Source of the DNA: Diphasiastrum complanatum
Taxonomy: Eukaryota; Streptophyta; Lycopodiopsida; Lycopodiales; Lycopodiaceae
NCBI GenBank assembly: GCA_029204225.1
Contig: CM055092.1
Span: 43,075,863-43,139,862, forward strand
Direction of reading: 5' to 3'
Length of the DNA: 64,000 bases
Shown here piece by piece: positions 46,416 through 56,689 of this stretch. The number at the start of each line of letters is the position of its first letter. Position 1 is the first letter of the stretch. Both the position numbers and the translations under genes were made by a program. The notes beneath the pieces were generated by a model. That model had not been told where the DNA came from and did not search any database. It saw nothing but the letters and a program-made list of their open reading frames with translations.

Positions 46416-47900
46416 CTAAACGGTTTCCCTTGAGGGCCTCCAAACAAGTATAATAGTCATTTTACAACTTGCGCTGTGGGCCACGTACACTCTCCAAAAG
46501 TAAGACTTGTAAAACTTTCTTGATGTGGGCATGTCCTTATGTGAAGTCCCCAAAAATTGCCCTACCTCAAGTTGTAATTGGTGCAATGAAATAATTGTCC
46601 CAAGGCAATCAAAGTCCAAAGTCGAGGTATGAGGGTAGTATAGGCTGGCTGGCCACATCTAGCTCCAAAAAATGTGTCATTCAAAAGTCTAGCTTAACCC
46701 TTGAAGAATCCAACAAGACATGCTAAACATGGGCTTTGTAGATAAAGTGTTGGATGTAATCATGTGAGCCCTAAGGGAGGTGAGAAATGAATACACCAAA
46801 TTTGCCCAATTATCTAGATGCATGTGCATATCGATAAAGACAATGACCCTGCTTAGAAAGTGACAAAAAGATGAGGTAAGTGCCAACAATAGTCGATAAT
46901 AGAATTTTTTTCCAAAGGGAATAAATCTTTGTAGATAGATGATCAGTTTGAAGATGGCCTCCAACTAAACAGGATGATCAGATGTGGGAGTGAGGGCTTA
47001 CCAAAAATCATTTGTGATAACTTGGATATTTGAAGTTGTGAAAATCTAGCTCAATATGAGATTGAAAGCCCAATATAAGGTCGGTCAACGGAGGTGGGGG
47101 TGCATGTAAAAGAGACCTAGATGAAGAGCTGTACAAGAGGTCAAAAAATTGTTTGTTTTTTGGCTTCCATACAAGTACTCATCTTGCGGCGATGTAGGGA
47201 GCGATATAGTTTTGGGATGCCATAGAGAAGCTGAAGAGAGATGGTTCGAGTGGGGATGACTTGGAGATCGAGTTGCCTACATTCATCATCATAGCAAGTA
47301 TTACGAGGAAAAGTGAAATGAGATCTTGGTTTATCTAGTTTGTTATGGAAGGCAATGGTTGTGCTAGTGTGAGGCAAGAATGTGGTAGTTAGCTTGGGTG
47401 TCTAGTGTACCATTGTAGGGTATACAAGATAATGGGGAGTGAAGTGAATCTTGGTAAAAAGGGGTGTGGGAAGAGCCGAAGGTGTATTGTGGCATACTAT
47501 CGATGCGAGGAGCAACAGGGGTGAGAATATGCGAGTCATGCCAAGTCGAAAGGAGAGAAAGGAACGGTGAGACAAGGTGGTAGGAGAGATTATAAATTTA
47601 GAAATATGTGAAATGAAGGATATTGAGCCCATGAGTCAGTCAACTACGCTATGACCGCTACTGTGAGGGTGGCAAGTAAAGTCATTTGAAGAATGTCATC
47701 TATAGGGCCAACTCGTGGGGTTCTCCTAAATGTAGCAAGTGCTCCCCATTTGTAGTAATTGGATCCATCTTGTCTACTAACATGTGCACACTATGTATCC
47801 AATTTTTGTGGTAGACATAGTGGCATCATTATCCATGACCAATACAGTGCTGTTAACCCATTGGACAAGAACCTTGTATTTGTCGTCCAACAATCGCATA
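46416..47900 (-). pseudogene. LINE fragment: endonuclease-RT linker joined to C-terminus
   Basis: The minus strand shows a YDDECRQLDLQV segment (47.25 kb), matching the YDDECLSLHKQV linker between endonuclease and RT in the 52-55 kb LINE. An endonuclease-end-like piece lies near 47.5 kb. The post-RT stretch MEAIFKLIIYLQRF follows near 46.9 kb. The RT itself is deleted between them. Very decayed. Confidence 0.55.
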
Positions 47901-48110
47901 AAAAATATCTTTGAGAGAAATTTGCAAAGAGATCTGTCGATATACTAAACGTAACTAGAATAGGTGATTCTATATTGAGTAAAATTAATAAGAGTGCTCA
48001 CAAAAGAGCACCCATGAATCAACTATCTAGATATGCATGTCCAATGCATGGAAATGCATTTTGCAAGGATGCCATATGTTACTAGACTTTTTGCCTTTTG
48101 ACAAGCAATA

Positions 48111-48770
48111 TTATGACGTTGTGTGTATACATATGATCACTTGGAGATAGCCTCCAACTGTATGGGAGGCATGACAAACTTGACCATGATAAAATGGTGT
48201 GGAATGGAGGGCTTGTCGTGTATCATGTGTGATAGCATGGAAAGTTGTGTAAGTATAAAAAGTTGGCCTATTCAGATACTGTAAGTTTAGTTTACTAAGC
48301 CCCACTGTGTGCGTAGTTGCGAAGTAACCAACGTATCATACAGACTACGCTTACTACTCCTTGCGTCTCGAATGTGTCTCCTGAAACAAAATTGCTTCAT
48401 GAAAGCTAAGGAAGATTGGCCCTTCCTTAATTGATTGATGGCTGCTTGCTTCATACAAAAAATGGGGTACGTGAAAAGTACTCCCAAGTACTCATATGAA
48501 GAAACTATCTCCAATGGTTGTCCATCCAATGTAAGGGTTTGTTTTTGCATATAAGGTTGAGATATATTGAAGGCCATAATCGTGGCCTTTATTGAACTGA
48601 CCTCCAATTCCCTCTCTTTCCACTAGGCATGTAAAATATCAATCTATTGCTGCTGCCCCTCTCTAGATGTTTTTGCAATATAGGAGATTAGACATTAATA
48701 TGCCACCAAGATGACATCTTTGTCCACCGCATTGACTTGTAGCCGTCTTGAACTGACAGCCGAATGGAGT
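48111..48770 (-). pseudogene. LINE RT and post-RT fragment
   Basis: The minus-strand ORF contains ATIMAFNISQ, GQPLEIVSSYEYLGVLF and the INQLRKGQSSLA region, then LSMLSHMIHDKPSIPHH and VKFVMPPIQLEAI. This order equals the RT thumb and following domain of the 9-11 kb LINE. Upstream it reaches a DKDVILVAY form of the ADDV active-site strand. Stops near the ends. Confidence 0.75.
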
Positions 48771-48779
48771 CGTAGAGAG

Positions 48780-49690
48780 CGGGAACTTTGAACACCTTTC
48801 TCACTTCAATAGTGCTGATAATCATGTCAGATGCCCTCTCTTGGGGATTTGAAACATCCCACTATTCACTCCTACATCCCACTATTCACTCCTATAGTGT
48901 CATGACTGCCAAAATTATATCCGATGAACAGTGTAGATCTCGATGCCTCTGGAGGTCAAATAGTAATCTCACTCCTTATGCCTCGTTCCTTTGTGAGTTT
49001 CTTGAGAGTAAGTACGTGATCAATGGTGGAATGGGGTGCTCTAACACTCGCCTGTCCCATTTCATGTAGTTATCTAGCCTCCACCTTGCTGCTTATTGCA
49101 ATCGTAGGCATGGTCCCATAGAGCTTAACCATGGCATGATTTTGTTCTTTGAAATGTTCAACCTGCAATCCCCATTTGGTGCAAAAAGCGTGTAGAATGT
49201 CTAGATGTCTCTAGAGCCCCTCTATGGTTGGTGATAATAGAGCTACATCATCGACATATAACAATATGGCAATCAATCTATCTCCAAAGCTACAACCCAG
49301 ACCACCACCACGGTCAATAACCTCATCAAGCTCATCAATTCATAATCCAAATAGAGTAGGTGAAAGGGAGCAACCTCATTTCACCCACCCCAATGGTGCA
49401 CTGGATCTGAAATGAATGATTTGCTCTCATATAAAGCCAGCGTTGCCAATACTATATTTGTAGGAAAGCCTAAGTCTTGCAACCTTTAAATAAGCAAGGG
49501 TCATGGGACTGAGTCAAAGGCTTTCTTGAAATCCACAAAACAACAATAAACTCTCTCTCATCTATGCTTGGCTTGCTCAATGATGGAACATAGTGTAATG
49601 ATGCGATCGATAGTGGAGTAGCAGGCTTTGAAACCTATAGAGAAGGCAGTGAACAAGTGATGGCTTCTTCAATTGGCTGTGAGCTAGGAT
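48780..49690 (-). pseudogene. LINE RT core fragments
   Basis: Minus-strand ERVYCCFVDFKKAFDSVP near 49.5-49.55 kb, LSPTLFGL, IAILLYVDDVALLS (active site, about 49.25 kb), and HLDILHAFCTKWGLQV. To the left, a second RT-like piece (TIDHVLTLKKLTKERG near 49.0 kb) may come from another LINE copy. Several stops. Confidence 0.7.
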
Positions 49691-49691
49691 G

Positions 49692-50351
49692 GACAATACC
49701 CTTGGGCACATGAGACAAAGAAAAAGTACATTAGAAAGGAGCATTGTCCATGCCGGACTTATATCTATCAGCTAAAACATAGAATAAAACAGAAATAAAC
49801 CGGAAATAAAACCAAAGCTTAACCTCTAGCTATGGTGAGGGTACAAAAGCAGTAGCTTAACCACCAGCTACGCGGAGGAATTATACTTATCAACTGAGAG
49901 AGAAAGACTGTGTGATCTGGTGTGAGACACATGGAGGTCTCTAGTGATGATCTCTGGATCTGGATGGTCGAGGAAGACGCTAGAGCTTCGGTCGTCGAGT
50001 TAGAATGTCAGTCTCACTGTCTGAAATATCATCTCTGAATCTTTTTTGAAAGAAAAGTGTAATATGTGGCTGGCTGTGGTCAACATCTTGATCATCTGAC
50101 AGAAGAGAAGATCTCAAAGAAAACATCTCTCGTAATAGCAAACCAACACATCTCGCATCTGGATAGGCAAAGAAGGAACCAAGTGTGAGTGGAATGTCCC
50201 GATAGAGACAATGATATCTGCCTCTGATCTCATAGCAAGCTGGGCATCTGAAAATAAAGTGAAACTCATCCTCAACCTCCTGTAGTGTACAACACTGACA
50301 GATCCGTAAGGGTCGTGATGTGTCTGTGTATCTGCCTGTCTCAATAGCCAG
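49692..50351 (-). pseudogene. LINE C-terminus and 3' UTR
   Basis: Minus-strand zinc region CQCCTLQEVEDEFHF (about 50.25 kb), a C-terminal stretch similar to the terminal LINE at 62.6 kb, and a 3' UTR sharing CAGTAGCTTAACCACCAGCT with that copy. The 3' stem-loop is at 49696-49709, but the final CATTAATAAAG and microsatellite tail are missing. It is 5' truncated at about 50351. Confidence 0.75.
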
Positions 50352-50772
50352 CTGTGAACTCGAAGGGGAGGGTTCTCCTAAAAGTCTAGAGTTCCAATTG
50401 AGAACTGGTATTTAAAAGCAAGAAAAAATATTCATAAACATATCGAAAGAAAAATGCAAAGCTTATCAAAGAAGTAATTCCATTCAATCATAAAGCATTC
50501 AATCATAAGACATGATGAGGGGTCGAGATGGGGACCCCCCCCGAAGGATTCTTTTATATTATGCAAGACCAATTGGCCCTCGGCCAATTACATATACAGA
50601 GGATAGAATGGTTTCATAGATTCATGAAGTCTTTATATCATTTGGATCACAAAATGATTAGATCCTAAAGAATCCCATAATCTTAAAAGGGATTCGACTT
50701 TGGCAAAGATCATCGAACATGGGATTAGATCTTGTTTCCAAATACATGCAAAAGTTTGTTTTTAAAATAAGA
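50352..50772. other. No recognisable gene
   Basis: AT-rich sequence between a LINE 5' truncation point and the 62-bp minisatellite. Confidence 0.4.
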
Positions 50773-51257
50773 ACATGCATGGTCATTTGACATGAATTCC
50801 CATGACATGCAAATGCTTAATCATCAATGGAAGGACATGCATGGACATTTGACATGGATTCCCATGACATGCAAAGGCTTAATCATCAATGGGATAACAT
50901 GCATGGACATTCGACATGGATTCCAATGACATGCAAGTGTTTAAACATCAATGGGATATCATGCATGGTGGATTCCAATGACATGCAAGTGCTTAAACAT
51001 CAATGGGATATCATGCATGGACATTCGACATGGATTCCAATGACATGCAAGTGCTTAAACATCAATGAGATATCATGCATGGACATTCGACATGGATTCC
51101 AATGACATGCAAAGTCTTAATCATCAATGGGATAACATGCATGGACATTGGACATGGATTCCAATGACATGCAAAGGCTTAATCATCATTAAAAGGACAT
51201 GCATGGACATTTGACATGGATTCCAATGACATGCAAGTGCTTAAACATCAATGGGTT
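50773..51257 (+). repeat. 62-bp minisatellite, eight copies
   Basis: Copies start at 50773, 50835, 50897, 50959, 51010, 51072, 51134 and 51196. The fourth lacks about 11 bp. Units begin ACATGCATGGACATTTGACA and differ by a few bases. Each contains CATGCATG, the RY motif bound by plant B3 factors. 62 is not a multiple of 3, so the ORF over it is not conserved coding. Confidence 0.95.
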
Positions 51258-52394
51258 TTGGACATGGTTTTTGAAATGGATGAAGGGTGAGAGAGTGATA
51301 GAGAGAGTGTGTGTTGGTGATTCCAAATAGCGTTCCAATCCAATTTTGGCATAAGCTTTTTATGCCATAGCTCCAAGCTTCCTTCTCCAAGCACCTACAC
51401 ACAAAGAAACAGAAGCAAAAAGAGAGCTAGATTGAAAAGGGAATGAATAGCCTTGGAGAGGGGTGAGTTCCTCCTCTTATAGGAAGTGGGGAGGCTTGGG
51501 GAAGTGGATGAGGTGTAAGGGGGACTCTAGGTGAAGTAAGGGGCAAGTAGAGTGAGGGGGTGAGGTGTATTAGATTGTGAGAGTGATTAGGATGAGTTTG
51601 ATGGTGAAGTAAGAGTGTAGGAGGGCGCCCAATTCTAAGTGTAAAATTGCCTAGAAGCCATGTGGCAAAGTAGGTGGAGGTAGGTGGCACAAGGTTTAGA
51701 CTTGGCCTCATAAACAAATGGAATTTCATTGTCACAACTTGGGAATTCACCCCAAGTGCATTCATTCTATGGTAGAGGGTTAGTATATGTCCATCTTATC
51801 TTGCATAATATCCATCAAAAAAAACTTCTTTTTTTTCCTAGAGGTTGCCCATCCTCAATCATGGTGGAAAAGGGTCAATAGGGTGATCAGTCCCTTGGCC
51901 TTGTCCCAATTCTTTAAAGACTCCTCTGAGCCTTCATTATAGACTTAGAAATAAGCCTTCTTTATAGACTCCTATGAGCCTTGATTGTAGACTTAAAAAT
52001 AAGCCTTCTTTGTTTACAATCTTAAGCTTAAAAAGCTTCTTTTTCCGATTCTTGTCCTTCAGGCACTTTCTTGAGTTCCTGCGCATACCCTCAAAGAGAG
52101 GTCAATCCTTAAGCCTAGAAGGCTTCTTATTCTTGTTCTTGTCCTTCAGGCACTTTCTTGAGTACCTGCACATACCTTCAAAGAAAGGTCAGTGTTCATA
52201 CCATTAGACATGGCATATAGAAGGGTCCTTAGTTCTATAGGTAGTAATACCTGCACACTCAAATCATTAAAGCAATAAATTCATTCAATATCCAAAAAGA
52301 ATAATGGTCATTGGTAGTTTCATGTCATCATTATCTTTGTGAAGATGGAAGATGGGAAAGTCTTTATTTCTTTGGGGCAATTTGTCTCTACAAA
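51258..52394. other. No gene; two local tandem duplications
   Basis: About 51916-52010 holds two copies of a unit of about 50 bp (GACTCCTCTGAGCCTTCATT and variant). About 52022-52190 holds two copies of a unit of about 92 bp (CTTGTCCTTCAGGCACTTTC). No coding feature is recognised. Confidence 0.6.
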
Positions 52395-55008
52395 TTACAC
52401 CAGCTGATGAGAAGAGACCCGAAGCTGACCAATGCAGTAGCGCAGGCTAGTGATAGACCCGTGATGGATCCAGGTGAGACCGGACAGTGTGTATGTATGC
52501 TCTGTAGATCTATCGGCGAATGAACGTATGAGTCCCATTTGGGAGGTCAGACATAGATAATCCCCAGCTATGTAGAAAGTCTGAAGCATACTGAAACCAT
52601 GAGGACTTAGCCCTCTCCTCGGCTAAAGTGCGAGAAGATGTAAAAGCCGCTACCACGTATCTGGAAGAATTAAGCTCTGAAACTCTATGAATGAATGTGA
52701 TGATCCTGAAAATAGCCTCTACAAACAGTGGGGGAGAAGCAAACTCTACCAAAATAATATCGTGAGGAACTGACTGCTTGGCTCGAATCATCCGGCTAAG
52801 CATGAGAATCTGCAAACACGAGATGTCACTCCAAGTATCTTTAGATAAGCCTGGGCCCCATGTCTCTGCTAAATATATTGCAACTGGAGAAACAGTCGAA
52901 GAGAAAAGGTGGCAGCGTGTATCAAGGTCATGTACGTAATAAGTAGAGGAAAACCTCTCCATCTGAACAAGAGCAGAGCGCCCCTTGCGGAGCCTAGTCA
53001 ATGCAACTGGTCTAAAAGAAAGTAATGGACCCGAGAAGAGAACACCCAGGAATGTGTAAGACGCTACTATCTCTAGAAGCTGTCTATCATAATAAAACAT
53101 AGTGTCTCTCATATGCTGTCTGTTGGTGTTAAACACCATAACCTTGGTCTTACCAATGTTCACCCTCAGCCCCCATGTCTGACAGAAAGTATACAAGGCA
53201 TCCAGGTGTCGCTGAAGTCCTGCAGCCGAACTAGATAATAGAATCACATCATTTGCATAAAGAAGAATAGGGATAACAAGATCTACTAGAGGACAACCAT
53301 TACCTCCTTCCTGAATGATCCGCTCAAGGTCGTCAATGTATAGAGCAAATAGGGTGGGTCACAAAGGACACCCTTGCTTTACCCCGACTGTACTATGAAT
53401 ATATGAAGACCATCCATCTCCATCACGGAAACGGGCCAACACTCGCTCATATAATGTGATGATAGCAGCAGTGACTTCTTGTGAAAAACCAAGAGATGCC
53501 AAACGCTGGAGCAACAAGTGTCTCGGAACCGAATCAAACGCTTTGCGGAAATCCACAAAGCAGCAATAGACCCTCTGTCTCCTGGACTTTGCCGCCTCAA
53601 TGATACATCTAAGTATGAATACCTGGTTAGCTGTGGAGTAGCCTGCTCTAAAACCTACCTGACCCATAGCGTATAACTCCTCTTTCTCTACATGAGAGCT
53701 GGTGATAGATTGCATGACCGAGCCATATAGCTTAGCCAAAGTGTGGCTGATCATAATAGTGCGATGGTTGTCTACCTTCAGAGGATCACCAGTCTTAAGT
53801 ATAGGGTGCAAAAGGTTAGTAACACCAAAGTGTGGGAAAGTCATAAATAACAAATTGGTTAAAAACATGGGAGATGTATGGAGCAACAATATTGGCGATA
53901 GGTTTTAGGAAATCCATACTTAGGGAGTCAACATCAATGGCTTTATGGTTTTGACTATTTTTGATGGCGTTTCCAATCATGGGAGGAGTGAAAAGGGTGA
54001 ATTATGATGGTCGTGGTGAGAGAGAGATGGGAGGAGAGTCAACTGTATAGAGTTTTGCAGCATAGTCAATCCAGGATTCGATGGCAATAGGAGCTGGCTT
54101 ACATGAGTTTTAGAAAACATCTTCCAGAAGAAGGTGGAAGAGGAGTCCAAGGAATCTATGAGTTTCTATGCCACAAACTGAAAGTAAGTGGTCTTTTTTG
54201 GCTAAGTCATTCTATTATATTCTTTTTGTTTAAGTGATAAGGTGTCAGGAGAATGGTATTGAGCGTGAACAACTTGCTTGTGCAAGGAGAGGCACTCATC
54301 ATCATACCATCCATTATAAGTTCGTTTATGAGATGAGAAAGTTTTTGGTGGATAAGCAGTATTGGCTGAGTGAAGAAACGACTGAGATAAAAAGGCTGCT
54401 TGTTGGTCTACTGAGGTTGAGAAGGGGAAGTCCTGGAGCAGTGTGGTTAAAGAGGAAGTGTATGAAGGAAGACCAAGAGGAGAGAAAGGACGGTGGCGGC
54501 GGGTGGGAGATGTCGTAACAGAACCAAGAGTAGCATGGCCAAGGGACATGAGCAATAAAGAGTGATCAGAGATGGTAGGGTGCATGATATGAAAAGTATG
54601 AAGAAATGGAATCAAGGCCAGTGAACCAATGAAGTAGTCAACAACGTTGTGTCCACCTCCGTGTGAATGGCACGTAAAACCTGATGATGATGGCCAACGA
54701 TATAGGCCATTCAGAATGACTAAAGAATGAGCTTCTGCTAGTCCAATCAACTGTTCTCCAAAGTGTGTAGCTAGAGTATTTGCATCCTGAGAGGTCCTGT
54801 CCAAACCCATGTCCAAAGCCTGAATCTGTAAGAAATCACTATCTGCATAAAGCTCTTTCTGCTTGGGTGCTAGTGCGAGCATTAAAATCACCTGCTAGTA
54901 GAATAAGACCCTGTTGTGCATAGCTGACAATATCATCTGAAAGCGACTGAAACGGGTCACCACCATAGTTTGCAAAAGCTGATGTCTGAGGTGCAAAATA
55001 ACAAACTG

Positions 55009-55009
<1 letters not shown>
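52395..55009 (-). pseudogene. LINE ORF2: endonuclease, RT, partial C-terminus
   Basis: Minus strand from 55009: AP-endonuclease C-terminal half (LLAGDFNART near 54.87 kb, HNVVDYFIGS and PTISDHSLLL near 54.6 kb), linker YDDECLSLHKQV, RT N-part (IGNAIKNSQNHKAIDVDSL, HPILKTGDPLKVDN), RT core (GYSTANQ, CCFVDFRKAFDSVP, VGVKQGCPL), thumb (VMVFNTNRQHMRD, TFLGVLFSGP) and post-RT part (MIRAKQSVPHDIIL). It stops near 52395 without the zinc motif and 3' UTR. It is 5' truncated inside the endonuclease, against a microsatellite that is another LINE's tail. Some frameshifts. This is the most complete LINE copy here. Confidence 0.88.
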
Positions 55010-55010
<1 letters not shown>

Positions 55011-55106
<96 letters not shown>

Positions 55107-55164
55107 AGGGAGAGGGAGAGGGAGAGGGAGAGGGCGAGGGCGCGGGGGCGGGGGCGGGGGCGGG

Positions 55165-55239
<75 letters not shown>
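55011..55239 (+). repeat. Compound microsatellite (TA)n(GA)n(GGGAGA)n(GGGGGC)n(GA)n
   Basis: (AT)n 55011-55042, (GA)n to about 55096, GGGAGA units to about 55140, then four runs of five or more G with single C spacers (55144-55167), then (GA)n to 55239. On the minus strand it is the 3' tail of the LINE terminus to the right. Confidence 0.95.
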
Positions 55240-55242
<3 letters not shown>

Positions 55243-55345
55243 TATTAATGTCTTTTCCATGCCAAAAGGCATATAAGACCAAATGAAGTACATGTCAAGT
55301 ATGTGAAAACCGTGGGAGCGTATATAAACGTCTCCAAGAAAAAAC
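55240..55345 (-). repeat. LINE 3' terminus with stem-loop
   Basis: Minus-strand 3' end: a stem-loop with ATGCC/GGCAT arms and a 4-base loop (55259-55272), then CATTAATAAAGC and the microsatellite. It shares TACATGTCAAGT and GGGAG-type 3' UTR sequence with the 9.2-kb copy. Confidence 0.75.
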
Positions 55346-56142
55346 TATGCATAAAAGAGAAATGAACAACATAACTATAAATTACAAATTGCCAACTGTC
55401 CATATAGTTGACTAAAATGGTTTGGAAGAGGGCCGCTAGGAGCACATTCGTTTTCAATAAGCATTTGACTTAGTCCCCTACTTTCCCATGCAATGTACTT
55501 AAGAAGCTTTCCTCAAAGCAGGTCAAGTGGCTCTCTCCATCTCTCTAACTGTTCATTTGAGTTGTTCCAGAATGCCAGTATAAGGAGCTTAAGCAGCTCC
55601 TACGTGTCTGTTGTTTCTCCATGCTTCCATAGATTGTTCCTCTTGATTCATGGTGTGCCTTGTAACCACATAGCGAGGCCTTGAATTTGTCACACTCTTC
55701 CCTATGTTGACAATGTAGCTTTGATATGTTTATCTTGTGAAGACATGCAGAGACACATTGATGCGCATTGTTCAGATTTTGTCAAGAAAAATGTTTGGTA
55801 AGTGCATGTGGCGAAAACCAAAAAACGGTTTTGAAGCATCGCAATCCTACATGCACACGCAAAGCCTTAAGATAGGAAACCACGATTGGTGGTGGTTTCC
55901 TCCTATACATTGGTGCACTCTTTACAAGACCATTCTTTAGCATGAGAAATGAATGTCTAGGGAAGGGACAAGCTTCTCCAAAGGAAATTAAGCAAGAATT
56001 GCACTCAAATATATATTGAAGATGCACAGAGCGATCGAACAAGCTTTTATCGCCTTCAAAAGTCTACATGGCCATCAACAATGAATCAAATTATACTAGC
56101 GGAGTTTCCTATGCTCGCATCAGTATATCTCAATTGATCGCT
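55346..56142. other. No recognisable gene
   Basis: Possibly the remaining 5' part of the LINE whose 3' end lies at 55.24 kb, but no RT or endonuclease motif could be seen. Confidence 0.35.
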
Positions 56143-56620
56143 TGTCACAAGCTAGTCTCTTCAAGCTCGTGAATCCTAGAAGCCGGTGTGTAGAATGAAC
56201 CTCCCAACCATAGGCACCCCCTCCTTGAGTCCTTCTACCTGCTATTCCCGTCAACTGGCACATGGCATCCACCTGTGGGTGATCAGTCCACTTGGCATGC
56301 CTAGCCCCTGTGACCTGTGAATACTGAGTGACTCATAGGGTACCACCCCCGTGCCCCGCCAAAGACCTGTGACCCTCTTGGTCACCCCGACTACTTGCCG
56401 GCTAGCTTCTCGTCACTGACGGCTAGGGTCCCGACAGTCAAGACACACCACATCTTTGACAATTTGCAGGCGGCCACACCGGGTCACTGCTCGTGACGCA
56501 CCGGTCCCAACTTGGGACTGATGTCCTCCTCGGTCACTGGCCCTTGCCAATACTTGGCCTCAGGCTCTCAGGTGACCGGCCGTGCCAAGGTCATAATAGA
56601 GTCGTAACTGGACTCTAACA
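56143..56620 (-). repeat. 3' LTR of the 56-61 kb gypsy
   Basis: A 478-bp LTR, minus strand TGTTAGAGTCC to CTTGTGACA. On the inner side a purine tract AGAGGAGGGAAGGAT (minus strand) marks the PPT. It matches the 5' LTR fragment at about 97%, with nearly all differences C/T. Confidence 0.9.
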
Positions 56621-56689
56621 ATCCTTCCCTCCTCTGGCAAGTCATTGGTCCTCGATGACAAACTATGGGTAAGACTTCTGCAACGCCTG

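Noticed and set aside
50773-51257. CRISPR-like array or repeat protein
   Set aside because: Units are contiguous without spacers, and 62 bp is not a multiple of three. It is a minisatellite in a plant intron.
54839-55293. Ser-Leu and Ala-Pro repeat ORFs
   Set aside because: Most of their length is the compound microsatellite; only the last part (GDFNART) is real LINE endonuclease.
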